The notes beneath the pieces are model-generated. The model saw only the letters and a program-made list of their open reading frames with translations. It had not been told where the DNA came from and ran no database searches. Positions 36,187 to 45,093 of a stretch of 64,000 bases of DNA are shown in pieces. A program made the translations under genes and the position numbers. Origin of the DNA: Salmonirosea aquatica (lineage in GTDB: Bacteria > Bacteroidota > Bacteroidia > Cytophagales > Spirosomataceae); the NCBI RefSeq assembly GCF_009296315.1, contig NZ_WHLY01000002.1, positions 1,674,001 through 1,738,000 on the forward strand. Reading direction: 5' to 3'. Position 1 is the stretch's first letter; each line of letters opens with the position of its first letter.

Positions 36187-37140
36187 TCACCACGTCCGTC
36201 CCTTCAGAAACTCCGCGACCTGCTCTTTGGGAACGGGGAGTTCGTTGATGTGGTCGTTGAGCCATTTCGAGAAATCCTTTTCGATGTCGTCGGTCCAGCG
36301 GTTGTCGATCTGGCCGGGGGTGTACTTTTGCTCACGCAGACGCAGGTGGCCGAACATATCGCGCAGTCGTACAATCTCGGAGGTTTTCACGACCTGCTCC
36401 ACCAAGTGCGGCGGGATGAAAATCACGCCCCCATCGCGGCCCAGCACCACGTCGCCGGGTAGTACCATGGCGTCGCCAATGCGGGTAGGCTGGTTGATAC
36501 CCGTAAGTGTGGTGTTCAAGTCGCCGTCGGGATTGTTGAGATGGTGTGACGGATGGTAAGTACGGAAAAATGAGGTAAACGACCCGATTTCCTTCAGGCC
36601 GGCAATATCACGGATAGCTCCGTCATAGACGATGCCGTTGCCGGTTTTGGCGTAGATGGAGTTACCGAGGTTATCACCGATGGTAGGACCATCGTTGTGG
36701 AAACCGTGGTGGTCCACTACATAGACATCCCGCTTCACCAGCAGGTCGATAGGCCAGGCATTCTGCGACTTGATCCGGCCATCCTTAGTATGTCCCTTTT
36801 CGTCATAAACACGCTGCACGTCGGGCCGGCCCGGCATGAAGGTAGCCGTCACGGCGCGGCCTACCAGCACACTGTCGGGATTGATAGTCATCCAGTTTTC
36901 GGTATACTGGTAGCGGTAATTCTTGTTTTTCAGCACGGCCCAGGCTTCTTCGAGGGTAGCCTTTTTTAGGCGGTCCAGCAATTCGTCAGGTACCTTAGGA
37001 CGGCCGTCGGCGAAGCGCTCGCCCTTCCACTCAGGCGTAAGCATGAGGAGGTCGGCTTTAGAGATTTGCTGGGCAGGAGTGGTAGTGGATGCCGCGCAGA
37101 CTACGAGCAGCGAAAGCAGGAAGCTGTATAATGTTTTCAT
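36187..37140 (-). CDS. Exported RraA-like / HMG-CHA aldolase-family protein
   Basis: A 317-residue protein with a Sec signal peptide (MKTLYSFLLSLLVVCAAS). The core carries the RraA/aldolase fold: LVGRAVTATFMPG, VYVVDHHGFHNDGPTIGDNLGNSIYA (in part GDNLGN, the substrate loop), NGIVYDGAIRDIAGL (with the R-D pair used for metal and oxaloacetate binding) and PGDVVLGRDGGVIFIP. Canonical RraA is a 160-residue cytoplasmic RNase E inhibitor, so this longer exported form is more likely a periplasmic aldolase or decarboxylase acting with the adjacent dehydratase-like enzyme. Confidence 0.8.
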   Translation of the reverse strand: MKTLYSFLLSLLVVCAASTTTPAQQISKADLLMLTPEWKGERFADGRPKVPDELLDRLKKATLEEAWAVLKNKNYRYQYTENWMTINPDSVLVGRAVTATFMPGRPDVQRVYDEKGHTKDGRIKSQNAWPIDLLVKRDVYVVDHHGFHNDGPTIGDNLGNSIYAKTGNGIVYDGAIRDIAGLKEIGSFTSFFRTYHPSHHLNNPDGDLNTTLTGINQPTRIGDAMVLPGDVVLGRDGGVIFIPPHLVEQVVKTSEIVRLRDMFGHLRLREQKYTPGQIDNRWTDDIEKDFSKWLNDHINELPVPKEQVAEFLKGRTW

Positions 37141-37237
37141 GTAGAGTCGGAGAATAGATTTTAGGCAAAAGGAGGAATAGCCCGCACTTTTACTTATGTG
37201 CTGTGTAGACCTAAAATCTTTTGCTTCTCCTGCCTAC

Positions 37238-37591
37238 CTAGGTACCCCTTTCCTGATCCAGCAGATTCTCCAACTGAATCTTATTATCCACCAGATGATC
37301 TTCAGCTATTTCCCAAAGGATGACGGGATCGATAAGATGATACTCGTGAATGGCAAAGTTCCTGAGTCCATACATCTGTTTCCACGGTAGCTGTGGATAT
37401 TTTTCTTTGACAGCCTTAGGTACCTGATTGACAGCTTCACCAATTATTTCGTAATTCCTCGTAACGGCATCAATGACCATCTCATTTTTCAAAAAATCAT
37501 CCAGGCCATTCACAGTGTCCAGGTACCTCAAGATTTTATCAATCGATTCAATGATATCTTCGATGTAGGCTATATGGCCTCTGTCTTTCAT
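37238..37591 (-). CDS. hepT: HepT-like toxin (DUF86 RNase)
   Basis: A 117-residue helical protein starting at ATG 37591, which overlaps the stop of the partner gene by four bases (ATGA) and gives the usual MKDRGHIAYIEDIIESIDKI opening. The active motif Rx4HxY is present as RNFAIHEY (about residue 80). HepT is the toxin of MntA-HepT modules; MntA blocks it by adding AMP to the tyrosine of this motif. All motif residues are intact. The local sequence is AT-rich, consistent with a mobile toxin-antitoxin unit. Confidence 0.9.
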   Translation of the reverse strand: MKDRGHIAYIEDIIESIDKILRYLDTVNGLDDFLKNEMVIDAVTRNYEIIGEAVNQVPKAVKEKYPQLPWKQMYGLRNFAIHEYHLIDPVILWEIAEDHLVDNKIQLENLLDQERGT

Positions 37592-37875
37592 AAATAGATA
37601 ACTTGCTCTAAAATAGTCTCTTTCCATTGCCTGCGCAGGGACCTTTCGGTAACCAGGTCAACCTTTCTACCTACAACCAATTCAAGGTACTCCTTCAAAT
37701 CAAAGAACTTCCAGCCGATTCTTTTCTTGAACGACACCAGGATATCGAGATCAGAATCTTTATTGTAATCTCCTCTGGCAAACGAGCCGAAATACCCGAT
37801 CTGATCAATACCGTATTCAGCGATTAAATACGGTTTGATGGATTTAAGTTTAGATTCTATCTCTTCATTTTGCAT
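37588..37875 (-). CDS. mntA: MntA-like antitoxin nucleotidyltransferase
   Basis: A 95-residue minimal nucleotidyltransferase. The motif GSFARGDYNKDSDLDILV fits GSx10DxD exactly, giving the catalytic aspartates; a third acidic residue is in GRKVDLVTE. It is expected to AMPylate and neutralise the HepT toxin encoded immediately downstream. The genes overlap by four bases, so translation is coupled with antitoxin first. Confidence 0.9.
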   Translation of the reverse strand: MQNEEIESKLKSIKPYLIAEYGIDQIGYFGSFARGDYNKDSDLDILVSFKKRIGWKFFDLKEYLELVVGRKVDLVTERSLRRQWKETILEQVIYL

Positions 37876-37884
37876 ATAAAAAAG

Positions 37885-38766
37885 TCATCTTAAATCTTTC
37901 AGTATCTTCTCAGCATTTTTGTTGTCCGGGTTTAAAAACAAAGATTTTTCATACGCTTTGATTGCCTCTTTTTTATTACCCACTAGTAAAAGACACTCAC
38001 CTAAACTATCAAAGGCATTGAAACCTGATGGGTATAATTGGGTGTTAAGTTCAAAAATAGCTAACGCTTCATTTTCTTTCTTTGATCTAATCAAACTGTA
38101 CCCAAAACTATTTATTTGATTTTCACTAATATTATACTTAGATGAGAGCCCTTTGCTTTTTTCGGCTTTAATAAATTCAGTTGTTTGCTCAATTGAATTG
38201 GACTTTGAGTAAAAATCATTGATGGAAAGCAAATTCATAATGCGTGCTTTCTCACGCTGCTCAGCTAGAGATTCTACGCGATAATACTTTCGTTCGGCAT
38301 CCGTCACTTTGGTAGTATCTATTTTGTACCGTTTCCATTTGGCATCCTGTCCCATCTTTACGTACTGAGTCCCGTATATTTGTGGTTCGTCTCTTCGCAT
38401 TAAGTCACGGTCAATGGCTGCCGCCAAAAGCCATTTGTTGACCGTTGAATCCAGGTCAATTGCTTTCTTCATCATCTTCACTGCCATCAATGAGGCTGTT
38501 GTATCTTTGCCATGTTGAAAAATCATAGCGGAATGATAGTAGTCTTTACCTGTGACTACTTGCCCTGAATCCAGCATTTCATACACGCGCTTTTCTCTCA
38601 TACTATCATTTTTGCTTAATTGATTCCAGTCGATATCTTGGACTTTCCTTGAATTCTGATCCTCATCGTACATCCTTTTCAACTCAGGGTTATCCTTGAT
38701 CTGAGAAAATACATTCGTAAAAGACAGAAGCAGTAGGAAGGTTAAATAATCGATCTTGTTTTTCAT
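37885..38766 (-). CDS. DUF6624-type protein with C-terminal TPR
   Basis: A 293-residue protein with a signal peptide (YLTFLLLLSFTNVFSQ). Residues 25-170 resemble DUF6624: ELKRMYDEDQNSRKVQDIDW, HSAMIFQHGKDTTASLMAVKMMKKAI, LLAAAIDRDLMRRDEPQIYGTQYVK. The final 80 residues contain two tetratricopeptide units (EALAIFELNTQLYPSGFNAFDSLGECL and KEAIKAYEKSLFLNPDN). It lies 9 bp upstream of the MntA-HepT pair on the same strand and has the same AT-rich composition. Function unknown. Confidence 0.72.
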   Translation of the reverse strand: MKNKIDYLTFLLLLSFTNVFSQIKDNPELKRMYDEDQNSRKVQDIDWNQLSKNDSMREKRVYEMLDSGQVVTGKDYYHSAMIFQHGKDTTASLMAVKMMKKAIDLDSTVNKWLLAAAIDRDLMRRDEPQIYGTQYVKMGQDAKWKRYKIDTTKVTDAERKYYRVESLAEQREKARIMNLLSINDFYSKSNSIEQTTEFIKAEKSKGLSSKYNISENQINSFGYSLIRSKKENEALAIFELNTQLYPSGFNAFDSLGECLLLVGNKKEAIKAYEKSLFLNPDNKNAEKILKDLR

Positions 38767-39197
38767 GACTGAATGTTATGCTGCTCAGGAAATCAATAAT
38801 CTTTTTCGATAAAAAGCCCATGCTGCTGTCAGTCTCCAACTGATAGCGTACCATAGACCGAATTATAGAATTGCAAAATACGCCAAATCCCCTAAAACCC
38901 AATCTGCCCTCCTTTCACAACCACCGCTTTGTCTTCGGCTGGTTTCCAGATATTAAGCCCCGCAAAAGCAGTTCAAAGGCAAAAAACTTCCTCTATTTTC
39001 ACAAATCCTGACAATTTCTCACCTCTACTGACTAGAATAATCCGGCGGTTTGGCCAAATTTGTGTTCAAGGTACCTCCTGCTCTAGGTCAAACTGTGTGG
39101 AAACTAAGCCCCGGCGGTTTTCGTTGTGTATAGATTCCCAATGGCGGAAAACCCTTTTTCTATATTTTAATTTATTCAAACCACTTACTTACCACTA
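38767..39197. other. Gene-poor spacer with a possible gene remnant
   Basis: The 431 bp hold no intact gene. On the minus strand 38965-38892 reads TAFAGLNIWKPAEDKAVVVK then GGQIGF and stop, with an in-frame stop just upstream. It looks like the last 25 residues of a decayed or truncated gene at the edge of the AT-rich island. The clpP promoter should lie in 39080-39190, but no clear consensus is seen. Confidence 0.4.
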
Positions 39198-39872
39198 ATG
39201 GACTACGGAAAAGAATTCAGAAAATACGCCGTGCATCACATGGGCCTCAACGGCTCCACAGTGGATGGCTACATGAATCACACAATTGAGAATATGACCC
39301 GCGCCGTCATCGAGGAGCGCCCCATGAACTTCCGCGAGGTAGACGTGTTCTCGCGCCTGATGGCCGACCGCATCATTTTTATGGGTACCGCCGTGGACGA
39401 CAATATCGCCAACATCGTGGTGGCACAGCTGCTGTTCCTCGAATCGGCCGATGCCAAGAAAGATGTGCTGATGTACATCAACAGCCCCGGCGGCTCGGTA
39501 TACGCCGGCTTGGGTATCTATGATACGATGCAGTATGTACGGCCCGACGTGGCTACTGTATGCACCAGCCTGGCGGCTTCGATGGGGGCGGTGCTGCTGG
39601 CGGGCGGCGCAGCGGGCAAGCGTTCGGCGCTGCCCCACGCGCGGGTGATGATCCACCAACCCTCAGGTGGGGCGCAGGGCAGGTCTACAGACATTGAGAT
39701 TACGGCCCGCGAAATTGTCAAGCTTCGGGACGAACTTTACGAAATTTTGGCCCAACATACCGGAAAAGACAAGGAAACCATCGAGAAGGATTCCGACAGC
39801 GACAAGTGGTTTCGGGCTATGGAGGCCAAAGAATATGGCCTGATTGACGAAGTCCTGACGCGCGAAAAATAA
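39198..39872 (+). CDS. clpP: ATP-dependent Clp protease proteolytic subunit
   Basis: A 224-residue serine protease that forms the tetradecameric barrel fed by ClpX. The catalytic Ser is in [14 protein letters not shown], the His in [11 protein letters not shown], and the Asp near [32 protein letters not shown] forms the oxyanion/substrate strand. The N-terminal 35 residues form the usual processed or axial region. It has its own terminator, then clpX follows 249 bp later. Confidence 0.96.
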   Translation: MDYGKEFRKYAVHHMGLNGSTVDGYMNHTIENMTRAVIEERPMNFREVDVFSRLMADRIIFMGTAVDDNIANIVVAQLLFLESADAKKDVLMYINSPGGSVYAGLGIYDTMQYVRPDVATVCTSLAASMGAVLLAGGAAGKRSALPHARVMIHQPSGGAQGRSTDIEITAREIVKLRDELYEILAQHTGKDKETIEKDSDSDKWFRAMEAKEYGLIDEVLTREK

Positions 39873-39896
39873 GCGCCGTTTGCTAAATTTATACCA

Positions 39897-39936
39897 ACCG
39901 ATAAGGCTCATTTCTGAAACCTTATCGGTTTTTTTA
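39897..39936 (+). terminator. Terminator of clpP
   Basis: Ten-base perfect stem ACCGATAAGG / CCTTATCGGT, 13-nt loop, followed by seven T. It lies 25 bp after the clpP stop, so clpX is probably transcribed separately. Confidence 0.92.
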
Positions 39937-40121
39937 TTGTACGGTAGGGAACGCATCTTGGTTTGCGGAGCAAAAAATCAGACCTTTGCTGTACTATTCC
40001 TCTGGCTCTGAAAATATTTTGTGAACTAGCTGCACAAAATATACCTCCCCTTTTCGTAAGGGCTAACTCAGAAATTTACCGACTTTATAGTACCCATACA
40101 CCAATTCTTTAATACGACCCA

Positions 40122-41366
40122 ATGGCCCAAGTAAGTTGTTCGTTCTGCGGACGCCGTAAAAATGAAGTAGATCTTCTGTTGTCGGGCATCGACGCCCATA
40201 TCTGTAATCACTGCATTACGCAGGGAAACCAGGTAGTGATGGAAGAACTAAATCCAAAAGACAAGAAAGATCCAAAAAAATCGAAGCTCCCCAAGCTCAA
40301 TTTAATTCCACCCGTGGCCATGAAGGAATTCATGGAGCAGTACATCATCGGGCAGGACGAAGCCAAGCGGTCGTTGGCCGTAGCGGTGTATAACCACTAC
40401 AAACGCCTGTCGCAGTTTAGCAGCGATGATGAGGTGGTGATTGAAAAATCCAATATTATCATGGCGGGCGAAACCGGCACGGGTAAAACCTACCTGGCGC
40501 GTACCATCGCCAAAATCCTACAGGTACCTTTCTGCATCGCCGACGCCACTACCGTGACCGAGGCAGGCTACGTGGGTGAAGACGTGGAAACCATCCTGAC
40601 CCGCTTGCTGCAAGCCGCCGACTACGACGTGGAAGCCGCCGAGCGGGGTATCGTGTACATCGACGAAATCGACAAGATTTCCCGCAAGTCGGATAACCCA
40701 TCGATTACCCGCGACGTGAGCGGCGAAGGGGTACAACAAGCTCTGCTTAAACTACTGGAAGGCTCGATCGTGAACGTACCCCCGCAGGGAGGGCGCAAGC
40801 ACCCCGACCAGAAGATGATCGCGCTCAACACCGAGAATATCCTGTTCATTTGCGGCGGGGCGTTCGATGGTATCGAGCGGCATATCGCCAAGCGGATCAA
40901 CACGCGGCCTATCGGCTTTTCGGGCGACAATCGTATCATCGAGATTTTTGACAAAGGAAACCTGATGCGCTACGTGACGGCGATGGACCTGAAATCGTTT
41001 GGCCTGATTCCCGAGCTGATCGGCCGTCTGCCCGTACTGACCTACCTCAACCCGTTGGACCGCGAGACGCTGCGCCGCATTCTGACCGAGCCCAAAAACG
41101 CCCTCGTAAAGCAGTACCAGAAATTGTTCAGAATGGAAGGTGTCGAACTGCACTTTGATGACGATGTAATTGATTTCATCGTCGATCAGGCCATGCTTTA
41201 TAAGCTGGGAGCCAGAGGTTTGCGCTCGATCTGTGAGTCCATCATGACAGATGCCATGTTTGAGCTACCCTCGCGGAAAGACATCAAGGAATTCACCCTT
41301 TCGCTGGACTACGCCCGCGACAAATTCGACAAATCGTCCATGTCGCTGCTGCGTTCCGTAGCCTGA
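40122..41366 (+). CDS. clpX: ATP-dependent Clp protease ATP-binding subunit ClpX
   Basis: A 414-residue AAA+ unfoldase that delivers substrates to ClpP. An N-terminal zinc finger has cysteines at 6, 9, 28 and 31 (CSFCG ... CNHC). The Walker A reads [12 protein letters not shown], Walker B is [18 protein letters not shown] is the pore loop, and the RKH loop is GGRKHPDQ. Sensor 2 is in GARGLRSI. The E in the P-loop where many ClpX have P or R is a small departure. The gene has its own terminator. Confidence 0.97.
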   Translation: MAQVSCSFCGRRKNEVDLLLSGIDAHICNHCITQGNQVVMEELNPKDKKDPKKSKLPKLNLIPPVAMKEFMEQYIIGQDEAKRSLAVAVYNHYKRLSQFSSDDEVVIEKSNIIMAGETGTGKTYLARTIAKILQVPFCIADATTVTEAGYVGEDVETILTRLLQAADYDVEAAERGIVYIDEIDKISRKSDNPSITRDVSGEGVQQALLKLLEGSIVNVPPQGGRKHPDQKMIALNTENILFICGGAFDGIERHIAKRINTRPIGFSGDNRIIEIFDKGNLMRYVTAMDLKSFGLIPELIGRLPVLTYLNPLDRETLRRILTEPKNALVKQYQKLFRMEGVELHFDDDVIDFIVDQAMLYKLGARGLRSICESIMTDAMFELPSRKDIKEFTLSLDYARDKFDKSSMSLLRSVA

Positions 41367-41392
41367 CCAACAGTTCTAGACACCTCAAAATT

Positions 41393-41427
41393 ACCCTGCT
41401 TTTCACGGAAAGGCAGGGTGTTTTTTT
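41393..41427 (+). terminator. Terminator of clpX
   Basis: Stem ACCCTGC / GCAGGGT, 13-nt loop with partial extra pairing, followed by a T run at 41421-41427. Confidence 0.92.
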
Positions 41428-41552
41428 GCCCAAGATTGCTTATTCTTGCAAGCGGAGTTTATAAGTCTGGCAATAAGACGCATTGGTGACTTTTGAACAA
41501 ATAAGCTCCTGAATCGTGCGGGCTGTCCCCGTCATTAACCCATAGACTTCTT

Positions 41553-42341
41553 ATGAATGATTGGCTTACAAATAAATCCATCGTGGTAATCGGTGGAACC
41601 ACTGGTTTGGGACTTTCGGCCGCAAAGGCCTTTGTAAAGCACGGGGCCAACGTGGTTGTGGTGGGAAGAAATCCCGAAAGTTGCCTGATGGCAGAAGTAG
41701 ATCTGGGCCAAAACGCCCGCGCCAAACAGGGCGACGCCACGCACGCCCAGACCTCGCTGGATGCGATCCAGTTGTGTGTGCGTGAATTTGGCAGTTTCGA
41801 TGGTCTGTACCACGTTGCCGGCGGAAGTGGCCGCAAGTATGGCGATGGTCCCCTGCACGAACTAACCCTGGATGGCTGGAATACCACGCTGAATCTGAAC
41901 CTGACGGCCCTGATGCTGTCCAATCAGGCCGCCATTCGGGCCTTCATGGGCATGAACCGTGGCGGAGTAATCCTCAATATGGGTTCGGTGCTGGGCGCCT
42001 CGCCCTCACCGCAGCACTTCACGACCCATGCCTATGCCGCCGCCAAATCGGCGGTGATTGGTTTTACTAAATCCACGGCGGCCTATTACGCCAAAAACAA
42101 CATCCGCATCAATGTACTGGCCCCCGCCCTGGTAGATACCCCCATGGCGCAACGGGCTGCCCAGGATGGAGCTATTCAGGAATTTATCAAAACCAAGCAG
42201 CCCCTCGACGGCGGACGCATCGGCCGGACCACCGATCTCGACGGAGCAGCCGTCTACTTCATGTCCGACTTCTCCCGCTTCACCACGGGCCAGGTTCTGA
42301 CGGTAGATGGCGGCTGGAGTGTGACGGAGGGACAGTACTAG
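41553..42341 (+). CDS. Short-chain dehydrogenase/reductase
   Basis: A 262-residue NAD(P)-dependent oxidoreductase with a Rossmann fold. The cofactor motif is VVIGGTTGLGLSAAK (TGxxxGxG type), the NAG motif appears as HVAGGSG, the catalytic Ser is in NMGSVLGAS, the Tyr-Lys pair in YAAAKSAV, and the C-terminal GQVLTVDGGW is standard. It is a classical SDR of the FabG-like class. The substrate cannot be deduced. A ROK kinase gene follows 101 bp later. Confidence 0.88.
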   Translation: MNDWLTNKSIVVIGGTTGLGLSAAKAFVKHGANVVVVGRNPESCLMAEVDLGQNARAKQGDATHAQTSLDAIQLCVREFGSFDGLYHVAGGSGRKYGDGPLHELTLDGWNTTLNLNLTALMLSNQAAIRAFMGMNRGGVILNMGSVLGASPSPQHFTTHAYAAAKSAVIGFTKSTAAYYAKNNIRINVLAPALVDTPMAQRAAQDGAIQEFIKTKQPLDGGRIGRTTDLDGAAVYFMSDFSRFTTGQVLTVDGGWSVTEGQY

Positions 42342-42442
42342 TAGGGGTGTTTTTTGTTCTTTGTGTTTTGTTTCATACTTAGTTCAATACACTACATTTC
42401 GAAGGGTTATCTGAAACTTCAACAAATTACAAAACACTACAA

Positions 42443-43327
42443 ATGGTTTTCATCGGCATCGATCTCGGCGGAACTAACATCAAGGGCGTTTTGGTCAATG
42501 AGACGGGGGAAGTGCTGAAACAGCATTATATTCCTACCCGCGATGATCCGGAGGGGCATTGGCGTGGCAACGTGCTGGATATGGTGCGGTACTTCAAAAG
42601 CTTCTGGCAAGGCCCCATCGAAGCGGTCGGCCTGTCGGCGCCCGGCCTGCCCGATGAAACCAACCAATACATCGCGTTTCTGCCCAATCGTTTGCCTGGT
42701 CTGGAGAATTTCGTGTGGGAGGGGTACCTTGGTCTGCCTGCTTTCGTTATCAACGATGCGCATTCGGCTTTGATGGCCGAAGCTTCGTTTGGCGCCGCCA
42801 AAGCGTATAAAAACGTGGTGTTGCTTACCCTGGGTACCGGCGTGGGCGGAGGACTCCTGATCAATGGCGAACTATTCCAGGGCCTTTCCCAAATGGCGGG
42901 GCACCTCGGCCACATCACCGTCAACGCCCACGACGACGAATGCAGCATTGTGGGTTTGCCGGGCAGTCTGGAGTACGCCATCGGCAATTATTCCATTGAA
43001 CGTCGCAGCCGGGGACGTTACACTTCGACCTGGGAACTGGTGGAAGCCTATCGTACGGGTGAGGCTTTTGCAACCTATCTCTGGCTGGCTTCTGTCAAAG
43101 CGCTGGCGGTAGGTTTATGTTCGATGGTAAACACCTTTTCGCCAGAATGCATCGTGCTGGCCGGAGGTATTACGCTGGCCGACGATGCGCTTTTTACTCC
43201 TTTGCAAACGTTCATGGAAGTCTACGAATGGCAGCCCGGGGGTAAGTCAACGCCCATTGTGCAAGCCTATTTCGGTGATATGGCCGGAGCCATTGGTGCG
43301 GCAGGCTATGCAATGAAGAAGCGTTAA
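42443..43327 (+). CDS. ROK-family sugar kinase, lacking the usual zinc cysteines
   Basis: A 294-residue actin-fold kinase. The phosphate motifs IGIDLGGTNIKGVL and TLGTGVGGGLLI and the catalytic Asp in VINDAHSALMAE are present, with AGHLGHITVN giving the zinc-region histidine. The canonical CxCGxxGCxE motif is replaced by ECSIVGLPGSLE, so only one of the three zinc cysteines remains. It may be a glucokinase or N-acetyl-hexosamine kinase with reduced or no zinc binding. Its stop is followed directly by the beta-lactamase gene. Confidence 0.82.
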   Translation: MVFIGIDLGGTNIKGVLVNETGEVLKQHYIPTRDDPEGHWRGNVLDMVRYFKSFWQGPIEAVGLSAPGLPDETNQYIAFLPNRLPGLENFVWEGYLGLPAFVINDAHSALMAEASFGAAKAYKNVVLLTLGTGVGGGLLINGELFQGLSQMAGHLGHITVNAHDDECSIVGLPGSLEYAIGNYSIERRSRGRYTSTWELVEAYRTGEAFATYLWLASVKALAVGLCSMVNTFSPECIVLAGGITLADDALFTPLQTFMEVYEWQPGGKSTPIVQAYFGDMAGAIGAAGYAMKKR

Positions 43328-43375
43328 ATGTTAGCTCGTAATTTCAAAATAGTGTATTCTAAAAACGTTACTATA

Positions 43376-44182
43376 ATGATGAATCATCTGCGGTTTTTTG
43401 CAAAAATGCTACTACTGATCTTACTCAGCACACATGCTCTTTTTGCACAGAAAACACTTACCCAATTTGATCATTATTTTGAGGAAGCGGGCCTAAAAGG
43501 AAGTTTCAGTCTTTATGATTTGAAAAAAAAGGAATATGCTACCACCGATAAAAATGACTTCATAAAAGCTACCTCGCCTGCCTCTACCTTCAAGGTACCC
43601 AATACCTTCATCGCCCTGGAAGAAAAGGCCGTGCAGGACGAAAACGAGATCATAAAATGGGATGGAACACCCAAGCGACTCAAAATCTGGGAGCAGGATT
43701 ATGATCTTAAAAACGCCTACAAAAACTCGGCTTTCTGGTTTTATCAGGAACTAGCCAAGCGGGTCGGCGAAGCGAAGTACCATACTTATCTGAAAAAACT
43801 CGACTACGGGAATCAGGACATCAGCGGCGGACTGACCACTTTCTGGCTGGGATCGAGCCTGAAGATTTCTCCCAAAGGCCAGCTTGAATTTCTACAGAAA
43901 CTCTATGCCGAAACGCTGCCTTTTAGCCAGCGTACCTACCGGATCGGAAAAGAGATCATGATCGAGGAAAAAACTGAGGCCTATACGCTGCGCGCCAAGA
44001 CGGGCTGGGCCGACACCAAACCCGAACACGTAGGCTGGTACGTGGGGTACGTGGAAACCAAAGACAACGTCTATTTCTTTGCCACGCACCTGTATCAGCC
44101 CGACGCGCAGCAGCACGAAGATTTTGGAAATCAGCGCAAATTGATTACCCGGAAAATATTGAGCGGACTGGGAGTTTTGTAG
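43376..44182 (+). CDS. Class D (OXA-type) beta-lactamase
   Basis: A 268-residue serine beta-lactamase. The ATG at 43376 is chosen because it gives a normal signal peptide (MMNHLRFFAKMLLLILLSTHALFA); the upstream ATG at 43328 adds 16 odd residues. The active site is PASTFKVPN (STFK), followed by NSAFWFYQ in the SxV position (Phe replaces Val), LDYGNQDI (YGN) and LRAKTGWA (KTG), and GWYVGYVE. All are typical of class D. It hydrolyses beta-lactams in the periplasm. It lies between a sugar kinase and a SIS gene, not near any mobile element, so it looks like an intrinsic gene. Confidence 0.9.
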   Translation: MMNHLRFFAKMLLLILLSTHALFAQKTLTQFDHYFEEAGLKGSFSLYDLKKKEYATTDKNDFIKATSPASTFKVPNTFIALEEKAVQDENEIIKWDGTPKRLKIWEQDYDLKNAYKNSAFWFYQELAKRVGEAKYHTYLKKLDYGNQDISGGLTTFWLGSSLKISPKGQLEFLQKLYAETLPFSQRTYRIGKEIMIEEKTEAYTLRAKTGWADTKPEHVGWYVGYVETKDNVYFFATHLYQPDAQQHEDFGNQRKLITRKILSGLGVL

Positions 44183-44242
44183 AAGGTACCCTTACTTACT
44201 CTTTTTTCTATAACCGCTTTTTCTATTCACTCATTGCCCTAG

Positions 44243-45034
44243 ATGGATGTAATTCAGGAGTACTTAGACAGATGCCGCGCTATTACGGAAACCGTCGAGG
44301 CGCAAAAAAGCGAAATTCAGCGGGTTGCCCGATGGTTTGCCGATACTATCCTGGCCGGCCGTATGGTGCACGTGTTCGGGAGCGGGCACAGTCGCATCAT
44401 GGTCGAAGAAATGTGGCCGCGTTACGGTTCTTTTCCAGGCTTCAATCCCATCGTTGAGCTCTCGCTGACGTTCCATAATCTGGTCGTGGGGGCCAACGGA
44501 CAGCGGCAGGCGATGTTCCTGGAAAACGTACCCGGCCTGGCGGATCGCATCCTGCGCAATTTCGACCTATCGGAGCTGGACTCTGCGCTGATCATTTCGT
44601 CGAGTGGCTGCAACGTGGTACCTATCGAAACGGCCGAGCTATTCCAGAAATCCCGCGTAAAAGTAGTCGCGTTGATTACAAAGGAACATTCCGATCAAAG
44701 TACCTCCAAACGCAGCGATGGTAAGAAACTAGGCGACTTCGCCGATCTGATTCTTGACACGGGGGCACCCGTCGGCGACGCTATGGTCAGCATCACCAAT
44801 CTGGAAACACCTGTGGCACCCGGCAGTACCGTAGGTGGCGCCATGCTGGTCAACTGCATCAAAGCGGAAGTGGCCCGCCTGCTCACCGAAGCCGGACACC
44901 CGCCCAAAGTACTCAGCGCGGGTGTAGTGGTAGGTACCGAAAAAGCCGTCGAGCTCTTCGAGGCCGCCTATGACGAACATGCCCACCGCCTGGCCAAGCT
45001 CTACGAAAACGTGGGAAAAAAAGCCGATAGCTAA
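44243..45034 (+). CDS. SIS-domain sugar-phosphate protein (UPF0309-like)
   Basis: A 263-residue protein with a single SIS (sugar isomerase) domain: RMVHVFGSGHSRIMVEEMW (binding loop, about 40-58), LIISSSGCNVVPIETAEL (about 111-128) and VALITKEHSDQ. This layout matches the UPF0309 group, thought to bind phosphosugars. The C-terminal part is helical. It is next in line after the ROK kinase and beta-lactamase on the same strand, so an amino-sugar pathway is plausible. Confidence 0.8.
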   Translation: MDVIQEYLDRCRAITETVEAQKSEIQRVARWFADTILAGRMVHVFGSGHSRIMVEEMWPRYGSFPGFNPIVELSLTFHNLVVGANGQRQAMFLENVPGLADRILRNFDLSELDSALIISSSGCNVVPIETAELFQKSRVKVVALITKEHSDQSTSKRSDGKKLGDFADLILDTGAPVGDAMVSITNLETPVAPGSTVGGAMLVNCIKAEVARLLTEAGHPPKVLSAGVVVGTEKAVELFEAAYDEHAHRLAKLYENVGKKADS

Positions 45035-45093
45035 TAGCTATTTGAATTTTTCACTCTTAAGTGTCAACTCTCTACTATAAAACCCTCCACCAA

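Noticed and set aside
39198-41366. clpP-clpX as one simple operon
   Set aside because: A strong terminator at 39897-39936 and a 249-bp gap separate the genes, so separate transcription is more likely.
43328-43375. Upstream ATG as start of the beta-lactamase
   Set aside because: It places 16 polar residues before the signal peptide; the ATG at 43376 gives a normal exported precursor.
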